A stretch of DNA of 7,670 nt from an uncultured Solirubrobacteraceae bacterium. Lineage in GTDB: Bacteria > Actinomycetota > Thermoleophilia > Solirubrobacterales > Solirubrobacteraceae. Every line of letters starts with the position of its first letter. Position 1 is the stretch's first letter. The position numbers and the translations under genes were made by a program. The stretch covers positions 1 through 7,670 of the forward strand of contig CADCVT010000187.1 in assembly GCA_902806215.1 (NCBI GenBank), in the 5' to 3' direction. Under the pieces are notes generated by a model. That model was not told where the DNA came from, made no database searches, and saw only the letters and a program-made list of their open reading frames with translations. This document shows positions 1 through 6,199 of the stretch, piece by piece.

Positions 1-249
1 ATGGAGCAGAAGCTCGAGGCGCTCATGGCGCAGAGCGAATCCACCGAGCTGGAGGAGTTCCTCGACGAGGACGACATCCCGGACGAGATCCACCTGCGCG
101 TCCCGGAGGGAACCGCTCCGCGTCGCATCTCGCTGGACCTCGTGGTCATGGGCGGCAGCCGTCCGCGCCGCAACCTCGTGCTCGACCTCAACCTCATGGG
201 CGGCAGCCGGCCGAGGGGTCCGCGTCGGGAAGAGACGCCGGAGGCCTGA
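1..249 (+). CDS. Putative RiPP precursor peptide with two tandem core-like repeats
   Basis: This 82-residue peptide matches no family I recognise. Residues 13-29 are strongly acidic (about ten Asp/Glu in seventeen). Residues 40-76 are basic and repetitive: LDLVVMGGSRPR at 45-56 and LDLNLMGGSRPR at 61-72, each preceded by PRR, with an Arg/Pro-rich remnant (PRGPRR) at 71-76 and an acidic tail. There is no Cys, no signal peptide and no membrane segment. An acidic leader plus a repeated core is typical of RiPP precursors, and position one in an operon of modifying enzymes fits. The Arg-rich repeats are natural substrates for the ureohydrolase encoded at 2359-3564; this is inference. The ATG is at the window edge, so its ribosome binding site is unseen and the true start could be further upstream. 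Met9 is an alternative. It could instead be a small carrier or regulatory protein. Confidence 0.72.
   Translation: MEQKLEALMAQSESTELEEFLDEDDIPDEIHLRVPEGTAPRRISLDLVVMGGSRPRRNLVLDLNLMGGSRPRGPRREETPEA
118..210 (+). repeat. In-gene tandem repeat encoding the LDLxxMGGSRPR motif
   Basis: Two consecutive units encode residues 40-54 (PRRISLDLVVMGGSR) and 55-70 (PRRNLVLDLNLMGGSR). The units differ by one codon in length. They share an exact 16-nt block, at 146-161 and 194-209, centred on the codons for MGGS. A truncated third unit (PRGPRR) follows. Codons elsewhere in the units differ although the residues match (for example CGT CCG versus CGG CCG for RP), so the repeat is retained at protein level and is not a very recent duplication. 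Confidence 0.85.
240..244 (+). promoter_or_regulatory. Possible Shine-Dalgarno GGAGG for the TTG-started decarboxylase gene
   Basis: GGAGG lies inside the last codons of the peptide gene, 16 nt before the TTG at 261. That spacing is longer than usual. It is the only purine-rich block near this start. Reinitiation after the TGA at 247-249 is an equally good explanation for how translation begins. Confidence 0.35.
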
Positions 250-260
250 GCGCTCCGCAC

Positions 261-1442
261 TTGTCAGCCGACACCGAGGCCGTTCCGCTCGTCCCGCAGC
301 CGTCGGAGCACCTCGCGACGGCGGCTCAGACCGTCGCGACGCCCGCGCTCATCTACGACCTCGACGCCGTCGACGAGATCGTGCGGCGTCTCGCGCTCGA
401 CGTCTCGCTCGTCCCGCGCGCACGGTTGAACGTCGCGCTGAAGGCATGCCACACGCCCGCCGTCCTGCAACGGCTCGCGGGCCTGGGCCTGGGGTGCGAC
501 GTGGCGAGCGTCGGGGAGCTGGCGCTGGCGTCCGCAGCGGGCTTCGACGAGATCTCGGCCACGGGGCCGGCGTTCTCGGTCGATGATCTGCGGGCGTTCC
601 GCGACGCGGGGATCGTCCCAGACGTCGACTCCATGTCCCAGCTGCGCACGTACGGCGACGCGTTCCCCGGCGCGTCCGTCGGGCTGCGCCTGCGCATCGC
701 CGCGCCGGAGGCCTTGCAGACGCGGGCGTCGTTCTGGGAGGACAGCCGATTCGGGTTCGAGCGCCTGTCGAGAGAGCTGCTCGGGGAGCTGGCGCGTCAC
801 CGGCTCGAGGTGACGCGCCTGCACGTGCACACCGGCCAGACGACGCCGGCCGCACTGCGGTTCAAGCTCGACTACCTGCTCGCGATCGCAGACGTCCTGC
901 CCGCCGTGACCACGATCGACCTGGGCGGGGGCTTCTTCCATCTGTACGTCAACCGTGCTGCGGCGCGTGCGGCCCTGAGCGACGTGGCGGCCCGGGTCGA
1001 GGACTGGAGCAGTGCGACCGGGCGACCGCTCGATCTTCGGTTCGAGCCCGGAGCGGCGGTGCTGGCGACGTCGGGCTACCTCGTGTGCACGGTCCGGGCG
1101 GTCGAGCGCCACGCGATGTTCGGCCGGCTCGTCACCATCGACGCCTCGGCATGGAACCTCGCGCCATGGCACCGGCCGCAGGTCGTCGTGCTCGGCGGCG
1201 GTGAGGAGACCGAGCAGGCGGTGCTCGCCGGCAACACGCTGTACGAGGGAGACCTGTTCGGCCGGACGCACGGCGATCCGGTCGAGCTGGAGTTCGCCAC
1301 CTGCGCCGTGGGCGACCGGGTGCTGGTGACGAACGCCGGCGCCTACACGATGACCAACGCCCGCCGCTTCAACCGGATCGAGCCGCCGCCCGAGTACGGT
1401 CTCGCCGCCGGCGTCCTCGAGCGCCTCGAGGCTGCCGCCTGA
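261..1442 (+). CDS. Fold-type III PLP decarboxylase-like protein, copy 1 (active-site Cys absent)
   Basis: This 393-residue protein belongs to the alanine racemase-fold group (ornithine, diaminopimelate, arginine and BtrK-type decarboxylases). Visible landmarks are the Schiff-base Lys61 in NVALKACH, the CDVASVGEL strand (79-87), SRFGF (162-166), LHVHTG with His190, the glycine loop LGGG (221-224), EPG (262-264), and GAY with Tyr362 near the C-terminus. Two usual residues are changed. The Arg after EPG, which contacts PLP phosphate in characterised members, is Ala265. The catalytic Cys of the family's C-x3-D motif is Leu327 (NTLYEGD), although the Asp (331) remains. Family dimers share active sites across the interface, so pairing with the paralogue at 3570-4724, which keeps the Cys, is possible. 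No ATG or GTG is available near the start; TTG at 261 is chosen because it follows the peptide gene by 11 nt. Substrate unknown. Confidence 0.88.
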   Translation: MSADTEAVPLVPQPSEHLATAAQTVATPALIYDLDAVDEIVRRLALDVSLVPRARLNVALKACHTPAVLQRLAGLGLGCDVASVGELALASAAGFDEISATGPAFSVDDLRAFRDAGIVPDVDSMSQLRTYGDAFPGASVGLRLRIAAPEALQTRASFWEDSRFGFERLSRELLGELARHRLEVTRLHVHTGQTTPAALRFKLDYLLAIADVLPAVTTIDLGGGFFHLYVNRAAARAALSDVAARVEDWSSATGRPLDLRFEPGAAVLATSGYLVCTVRAVERHAMFGRLVTIDASAWNLAPWHRPQVVVLGGGEETEQAVLAGNTLYEGDLFGRTHGDPVELEFATCAVGDRVLVTNAGAYTMTNARRFNRIEPPPEYGLAAGVLERLEAAA

Positions 1443-2362
1443 TGGGCTCCTCGGCCGCCCTCCCACTCCGCAGCCGGCGGGCTCGCGAGAGCGACCTCAC
1501 GTTCCTGGCGAACCGCTTCGCTCTGAGCTACAACGACCCCACCGACGGGCTCGGCTACCCGAGGTTCGAGGACGTGACCGAGCTGCGCGCCGAGCTCCAG
1601 CTCTACGGTCAGGCGCTGGCCGACGCGTTCGTCGTCATCTCGGCCGGCGAGCGCCACGCGGGAGTCGTCGGCGTCCTGGGTGAGCCCGGCGACGACGTCG
1701 GCTACCTGGCCGGTCCGCTGACGGACCCGCCCGGCCAGCCCATCGCCGTGCGCTTCGCGCTGCGCGAGGGCATATCCCTCGGCCGGGACCGGCGCCACGA
1801 GCGGCTCATCGCGTCGGTGCAGGACGAGAACGTGAGGCTGACGGCGGCACTGAAGGGCTCGGGGTGGATCCGGCGTTCCTCGAGCCTCGAGATGGAGTGC
1901 GACCTGACGACGGCCCAGCCCCCCGTCCCGCCTCCTGGGGTAGAGGTCGCGCGGGTGACGGGCGCCGAGTCCGGCGACGCCTTCCTTGAGGCCGCGCGGC
2001 TGCTCGGCGAGGAGGAGCGCTGGGAGGGGCCGACGGCCGAGCACCTCGCCGAGCTTCTCGACGAGGACTACCGGTGCGACGTCGTCGTCGTGGGCGGCGC
2101 CGTCGTCGGCGCCGCGGTATGGATCAAGCTCCCCGGTACGTCGTTCGGGCGTCTCGACTACCTCGCCGTAGCGGATGCCGCACGGCGGCAGCGCGCCGGC
2201 AGCGCTCTCGTGTCGACCGTGCTGCGATCGCTGCGCGACGAGGGCACCGAGACCGTGTACCTGAGCGTCGATCCCGCGAACGCCCCGGCCCGTGCGCTCT
2301 ACCGGCAGCACACCTTCAGGGAGACCATCGCGTCGACCACGTACCGATATTCGCTGCGGTGA
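1442..2362 (+). CDS. Tandem GNAT-family N-acyltransferase
   Basis: This 306-residue protein is probably two GNAT folds in one chain. The C-terminal half (about 165-306) is well formed: strand and acetyl-CoA motif A at 240-256 (YLAVADAARR followed by Q-R-A-G-S-A, the QxxGxA pyrophosphate loop), then motif B with Asn280 and Tyr287 (PANAPARALYRQHTF). The N-terminal half (about 10-155) ends in a similar but eroded pattern (QDEN at 127-130, GSGW at 139-142) and lacks a clear acyl-CoA loop, so it is likely structural or substrate-binding. GNAT enzymes usually transfer an acyl group from acyl-CoA to an amine. In this operon the acceptor could be an ornithine side chain or a small amine, which is inference. 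The ATG shares its A with the preceding stop (TGATG at 1440-1444), and GAGG about 10 nt upstream may serve as ribosome binding site. No signal peptide; probably cytoplasmic. Confidence 0.85.
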   Translation: MGSSAALPLRSRRARESDLTFLANRFALSYNDPTDGLGYPRFEDVTELRAELQLYGQALADAFVVISAGERHAGVVGVLGEPGDDVGYLAGPLTDPPGQPIAVRFALREGISLGRDRRHERLIASVQDENVRLTAALKGSGWIRRSSSLEMECDLTTAQPPVPPPGVEVARVTGAESGDAFLEAARLLGEEERWEGPTAEHLAELLDEDYRCDVVVVGGAVVGAAVWIKLPGTSFGRLDYLAVADAARRQRAGSALVSTVLRSLRDEGTETVYLSVDPANAPARALYRQHTFRETIASTTYRYSLR

Positions 2363-3564
2363 CGGCCGAGCTGCTCGCGCTGGACCGTCAGATCGTGCTC
2401 ACCGAGCGCGACGGACAGCAGGTGCTGTGGCACCTGTCGAAGGGCTGGGAGGCACCGGCCGGGAGGCTCGTGGCCGAGGTCGTCGCCGCGTTCGCCGTTC
2501 CGCGCACGCGTACGAGCGCGGAGGCTGCCATCGCGGCGCGCGTCCCCGCCCTGCCGAGCACGGCCGTCGCCGAGGTCGTCGACGAGTTGCGCGAGCTGGG
2601 CGTCCTCGCGCCGCACGAGCCGCAGGGGATCCGCACGCCCACCGGGCGCGGGGGCCTCTTCGGCGCGCCGGTGCTCACGGTCCAGGAGGCGCTTGCGGGC
2701 GACGTGTGCGACGTCGCGGTGGTCGGGATGCCGTACGACGTCGGCGTGACGAACATCGGCGGGACCCGGCTCGCGCCCGAGTTCCTACGACGGACCAGCG
2801 GGGCGGTCATGCAGCCGTCAGCATCGGCCGGCGGGGTCTGGGACCCGGTGTCCGACCGCGTGCTGCTCGAAGGAGTCCGCATCGCCGATCTCGGTGACGT
2901 GCAGGCGGTCGTCTTCACCCGGAACGGCAGGGAGGTCGACGCGCTGCAGGACCTCGTCGCGGCCCTCGCAGCCGGAGGACGCCTGCCGGTCGTGCTCGGC
3001 GGAGATCACTCGATCACCCTGCCGGTCGTGCGCGCGCTCGCCGGCGCGCATCCCCGGCTCGGCGTCCTGCAGATCGACGCGCACAGCGACCTGCCCGAGA
3101 CGCTGCCCGACGGCGACTGGCGCGAGCACTGCCACCACGGCAACTTCATGGGCTGGGTCGTCTTCGACGAACGGGTCGAGGTCGTCGTGCGCCTCGGCCT
3201 CCGGCAGCTCGAGGCCGCGAGGCCGGCCGGCCACCCCAAGCTCCGCACGTGGCCGGGCCGCAGCGCCGTCGAGGCGGGAGCGGAGGCCGTGCTCGCCGAT
3301 CTGCCCTACGATCTCGCCTGGCACGTCACGCTTGACGTCGACGCCCTCGACCCGTCGATCATCCGGTCGACCGGCACGCCCGTCGCGGGCGGATTCGCGC
3401 CGGCAGAGCTCGCGACGCTCCTGCAGGGGCTCTGTCGGCGGCGGCACGTCGTCGGCATCGACGTGGTCGAGCTGATTCCCAGCGCAGACCGAGTGGAGGG
3501 GAACATCGTCTGCGACCTGCTCGCCCGCGTCATGGACGCCGCAACCGGAGCACGCGGGCGCTGA
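2359..3564 (+). CDS. Ureohydrolase (arginase/agmatinase family) with N-terminal winged-helix/PqqD-like domain; candidate peptide arginase
   Basis: This 401-residue protein would hydrolyse a guanidino group to an amine plus urea using two Mn ions. All six metal ligands of the family are visible: His217 in GGDHS, Asp240, His242 and Asp244 in DAHSD, and Asp326 and Asp328 in LDVDALDP. The HHG at 259-261, the TGTPVAGG segment (338-345) and the DVVELIP segment (368-374) also match the family. A normal member begins near VAVVGMPYDVG (119-129). Here about 85 extra residues precede it. They have strand-like VLTERDGQQVLW, then helices, then VDELRELGVLAP (74-85), which resembles the PqqD-like recognition element that binds leader peptides in RiPP enzymes. 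The GTG start overlaps the previous stop (GTGA at 2359-2362) and has no clear ribosome binding site, so coupling is likely. Peptidyl-Arg to peptidyl-Orn is the favoured role; free arginine or agmatine hydrolysis is the alternative. Confidence 0.88.
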   Translation: MTAELLALDRQIVLTERDGQQVLWHLSKGWEAPAGRLVAEVVAAFAVPRTRTSAEAAIAARVPALPSTAVAEVVDELRELGVLAPHEPQGIRTPTGRGGLFGAPVLTVQEALAGDVCDVAVVGMPYDVGVTNIGGTRLAPEFLRRTSGAVMQPSASAGGVWDPVSDRVLLEGVRIADLGDVQAVVFTRNGREVDALQDLVAALAAGGRLPVVLGGDHSITLPVVRALAGAHPRLGVLQIDAHSDLPETLPDGDWREHCHHGNFMGWVVFDERVEVVVRLGLRQLEAARPAGHPKLRTWPGRSAVEAGAEAVLADLPYDLAWHVTLDVDALDPSIIRSTGTPVAGGFAPAELATLLQGLCRRRHVVGIDVVELIPSADRVEGNIVCDLLARVMDAATGARGR

Positions 3565-3569
3565 GGCGG

Positions 3570-4724
3570 ATGGCGCCACCGGCCGCGTCATCTCCCGACT
3601 GGCGAGCGCTCGCGCTCGAGGTCGACCCGCCCGCGATCATCTACGACGCGTCGGCGCTCGAGGCGGCGGTGGAGGAGCTCCACGCGGATCTCACCGTCGT
3701 CCCGGGCGCCGAGCTGGCGTTCGCCGTCAAGGCCAACCGGTCGCCCGGCGTGCTGCGGACACTCGCCCGAGCCGGCGTCGGCGCAGACGTCGCGTCGGTG
3801 CCCGAGCTGCGTGCCGCGCAGGCGGCGGGGATGCGCCCGATCCACGCGACCGCTCCCGCGTTCGGCGCCGTCGACCTCAAGGACCTCGTCGCGGCCGGGG
3901 CTCGTCCGGACCTCGACGGGATGACGCAGCTACGCACCTGGAGCACGGCATTCCCGGACGATCGTCAGATCGGGCTGCGTATCCGGGCCCCGGTCCCGCC
4001 CGTCGAGCGTGAGCACGACGGCGGTCGGCGCTGGAGCCGCTTCGGCGTCGACGTGGCCGACCCCGCGCTGCACGAGGCGTTGGCGGAGCTCGGACTCGAG
4101 GTCGTCCAGCTCCACATCCACGCCGGTGAGATGGCGAACCCGGAGCGCGTCGCGCTGATCGGCGAGGTGCTCGAGGCGGCGACGCAGCTCTTCCCGGGGA
4201 CCATGTTGCTGAACGTCGGAGGCGGACTCGCCGCCCTCTACGGCGACGACGAGCGAGTGGGATCGGCCTGGACGGCGCTCGGCGCCTCGGTGGCGCGGAT
4301 CGGTGCTCAGCTCGGTCGGGCGCCACGGGTCGTCGTCGAGCCCGGCATGCTGGTCGCCGCGATGGCCGGCGTGCTCGTGACCGAGGTGCGAGCGGTCGAG
4401 ACGCCGCGCGGCGCGGAGGCCGCCACGGTCACTGTCGACGCGTCTGCATGGGCGCTCATGCCCTGGTCGGTCGCGAGGGTCCTCGACGCGGTTCCCGAGC
4501 GTTCGGAAGCGCCGTCACTCGTCGATGTCGCCGGGTCCTCCTGCTACGAGCGCGACTGGCTCGTCATCGGCGCGCGCTGCCCCCTGCCGCGGCCCGGCGA
4601 CCGGCTCGTGATCAGCGCCGCGGGCGCCTACGTGACGAGCATGGCGCGCAACGTCCATGGCGTCCCGCTGCCCGACGAGTGGATCCTCGACGGCGGCCGG
4701 CTCGAGCGGGCCACGTTCACGTGA
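3570..4724 (+). CDS. Fold-type III PLP decarboxylase-like protein, copy 2 (active-site Cys retained)
   Basis: This 384-residue paralogue of the 261-1442 product belongs to the same decarboxylase group. Landmarks are Lys54 in FAVKANRS (Schiff base), ADVASVPEL (72-80), SRFGV (156-160), LHIHAG with His184, GGG (217-219), EPG (257-259), Cys325 and Asp329 in SSCYERD, and GAY with Tyr354. The Arg that usually follows EPG is Met260. Copies 1 and 2 share features not general to the family, such as PDxDxMxQLRT near residues 113-123 and the VDASAWxLMPW-like segment at 289-299, so they look like products of one old duplication. The ATG lies 5 nt after the ureohydrolase stop, with GAGG 3 nt upstream. It could be the catalytic partner of copy 1 in a heterodimer or a separate enzyme. 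Substrate unknown; BtrK shows that this family can act on carrier-bound amino acids. Confidence 0.88.
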   Translation: MAPPAASSPDWRALALEVDPPAIIYDASALEAAVEELHADLTVVPGAELAFAVKANRSPGVLRTLARAGVGADVASVPELRAAQAAGMRPIHATAPAFGAVDLKDLVAAGARPDLDGMTQLRTWSTAFPDDRQIGLRIRAPVPPVEREHDGGRRWSRFGVDVADPALHEALAELGLEVVQLHIHAGEMANPERVALIGEVLEAATQLFPGTMLLNVGGGLAALYGDDERVGSAWTALGASVARIGAQLGRAPRVVVEPGMLVAAMAGVLVTEVRAVETPRGAEAATVTVDASAWALMPWSVARVLDAVPERSEAPSLVDVAGSSCYERDWLVIGARCPLPRPGDRLVISAAGAYVTSMARNVHGVPLPDEWILDGGRLERATFT

Positions 4725-6169
4725 CCGGAGGCTGTGCGACCGAATGCGAGCGGCTCGCGGCGCTCGGCGAGACCCTCGACGACCTCCCAGCCGCCCGCAA
4801 CTGGCGCGCATCGGTCCAGGCGCTGTCACAGGCACCCGACGTCGAGACGCTGTCGGGCGAGCGCCGGCTCGACGTCCTCACGGCTGAGCTCCGGCGCCTG
4901 TTCCTCGGCGACGCGCACCGTCGGGCGGATCCCTTCATGAAGTCACCGCCCCACGACGGGGCTCCGATCGGGCTTGGCGACCACACCGTGGACTTCACGT
5001 ACGAGCGCAACCTGTCGCCACATCCGCTGGAGGCGAGACTGGCCTCGTACCGCCCGGCGCCGGACGGATGGACCGGAGCCCACGTCGCTTTCCGCAGCGG
5101 CATGGCTGCGCTGGCCTGCTGGCTGCAGTGCCGCGCGAGGATGGTCACACCGACCTCCGGCCAGCCGCTGCGCCTCGGGATGCGGGGCGGCTACTTCGAG
5201 ACCCGCGTGCTGCTCGAGCTGCTGCGCGGGACGGGACTCGTCCCGGAGATCCTGGAGAGCGCCGAGGAGCTCGAGCGGGCGGTCCTTGACAGCGCGGTCG
5301 ACGACGTCCTCGTCGAACCGGTCATCTACGACTGGGAGCTCGAGACGCTCGACCTCGCGGCGCTGGTCGCCGCTTGGCGCGGCGCGCGGGTCGCGCCGCG
5401 GGCGCTCGTGATCGACACGACGCTCGTCGGGCGGTCGTTCCCGGTCGACCAGATGCTGGCTCGCCTGCGCGGTCGGCCGCCGGAGGTCGTCGTCGTCGTG
5501 CATTCCGGTCTCAAGCTCGACCAGCAGGGCCTCGAGCTGGCGAACGTCGGGCTGCTGTCCGTCTACACCCCTCGTGACGCGCCGCCGGCGTCCGCGGACG
5601 AGATCGGCGACCTCCTACGGAAGATGCGGACGATCCTCGGCGTCTCGCTCAGCCTGGACGAGCTCGTGGCTCTCGACGCGCCGTTCGTCCTCGATCCAGC
5701 GGCGACCGAGGCCTACCAGCACGACGTGTTCCGCAACAACGCGCTCCTGGCGCACGCGCTCACACAGTGCGTCGGCGGCATCTTCGCGAAGGTCGCCCAC
5801 CCCAGCCTCGGTGGCGACGCGGCGCGGCCCTGGGCGCGAGCGCCCTTCGTCATCGCTCATCTCGCCGAGGACGACCTGCGGGCGCACGGCCTCCTGCTCG
5901 CGGTCCTCGCGCTCGAGGCGGCCGACCGCGACGTGCCGCTCGTGATGGGCTCGAGCTTCGGCTTCCGCCACAACCGTGCCGAGACGATCATCCCGAGGCT
6001 CACGCAGGGCCGAGGCCTCTTCAAGATCGCGATGGGCGCCCGCTCGGGTCCGGCGCGAGCGGCGACGATCCGGATGATCGCCAACCTCGCGCAGCTGTCG
6101 GACGTCGATGCGCTGCGCCGGGCCTATCCACACGCGGTCCCCGTCACGTTCCCTGAGGCGACGGCCTGA
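4721..6169 (+). CDS. Fold-type I PLP enzyme, Cys/Met-metabolism-like
   Basis: This 482-residue protein has the layout of the aspartate-aminotransferase fold, closest in style to cystathionine synthase/lyase enzymes. FRSGMAAL (124-131) resembles the phosphate-binding loop. LVEPVIYDWELETLDL (197-212) and LVIDTTLVG (229-237, Asp232) fit the cofactor-binding strands. HSGLKLDQQG places the Schiff-base lysine at 265. Near the C-terminus, LFKIAMG (433-439) sits where these enzymes normally carry an Arg (RLSVG-like) that binds the substrate carboxylate; here it is Lys435, so the substrate may be atypical. About 95 residues precede the core and are unassigned. The GTG start overlaps the previous stop (GTGA at 4721-4724), matching the ureohydrolase junction. 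It could be an aminotransferase, lyase or replacement enzyme; transamination of ornithine side chains is one speculative role. It is the last gene of the operon. Confidence 0.8.
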   Translation: MTGGCATECERLAALGETLDDLPAARNWRASVQALSQAPDVETLSGERRLDVLTAELRRLFLGDAHRRADPFMKSPPHDGAPIGLGDHTVDFTYERNLSPHPLEARLASYRPAPDGWTGAHVAFRSGMAALACWLQCRARMVTPTSGQPLRLGMRGGYFETRVLLELLRGTGLVPEILESAEELERAVLDSAVDDVLVEPVIYDWELETLDLAALVAAWRGARVAPRALVIDTTLVGRSFPVDQMLARLRGRPPEVVVVVHSGLKLDQQGLELANVGLLSVYTPRDAPPASADEIGDLLRKMRTILGVSLSLDELVALDAPFVLDPAATEAYQHDVFRNNALLAHALTQCVGGIFAKVAHPSLGGDAARPWARAPFVIAHLAEDDLRAHGLLLAVLALEAADRDVPLVMGSSFGFRHNRAETIIPRLTQGRGLFKIAMGARSGPARAATIRMIANLAQLSDVDALRRAYPHAVPVTFPEATA

Positions 6170-6172
6170 CGT

Positions 6173-6191
6173 GCCGCCGCAGGACGGCGGC
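6173..6191. terminator. GC hairpin between convergent genes, candidate bidirectional terminator
   Basis: A perfect 7-bp GC stem (GCCGCCG pairing with CGGCGGC) with the 5-nt loop CAGGA fills most of the 30-bp gap between the stop of the plus-strand operon and the stop of the minus-strand deaminase gene. There is no T-tract on either strand, which is common for actinobacterial terminators. In such GC-rich DNA a chance stem is possible, so the placement is the main argument. Confidence 0.5.
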
Positions 6192-6199
6192 GAAGCCGG

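Noticed and set aside
2074..2358. In-frame upstream extension of the ureohydrolase from an ATG at 2074
   Set aside because: It would overlap most of the C-terminal GNAT domain and encodes an Arg-run sequence with no domain character. The GTG at 2359, overlapping the GNAT stop, is the natural start.
4448..4720. In-frame upstream extension of the fold-type I PLP gene from an ATG at 4448
   Set aside because: It lies inside the second decarboxylase gene and reads as an Arg-rich shadow. The GTG at 4721 in the GTGA overlap repeats the arrangement at 2359.
261..4724. Operon read as an ordinary arginine-to-putrescine polyamine pathway
   Set aside because: It is not excluded, but bacterial biosynthetic arginine decarboxylase of this fold (SpeA) is much longer, both decarboxylases here have altered active sites, and the repeat peptide and the extra ureohydrolase domain would be left unexplained.
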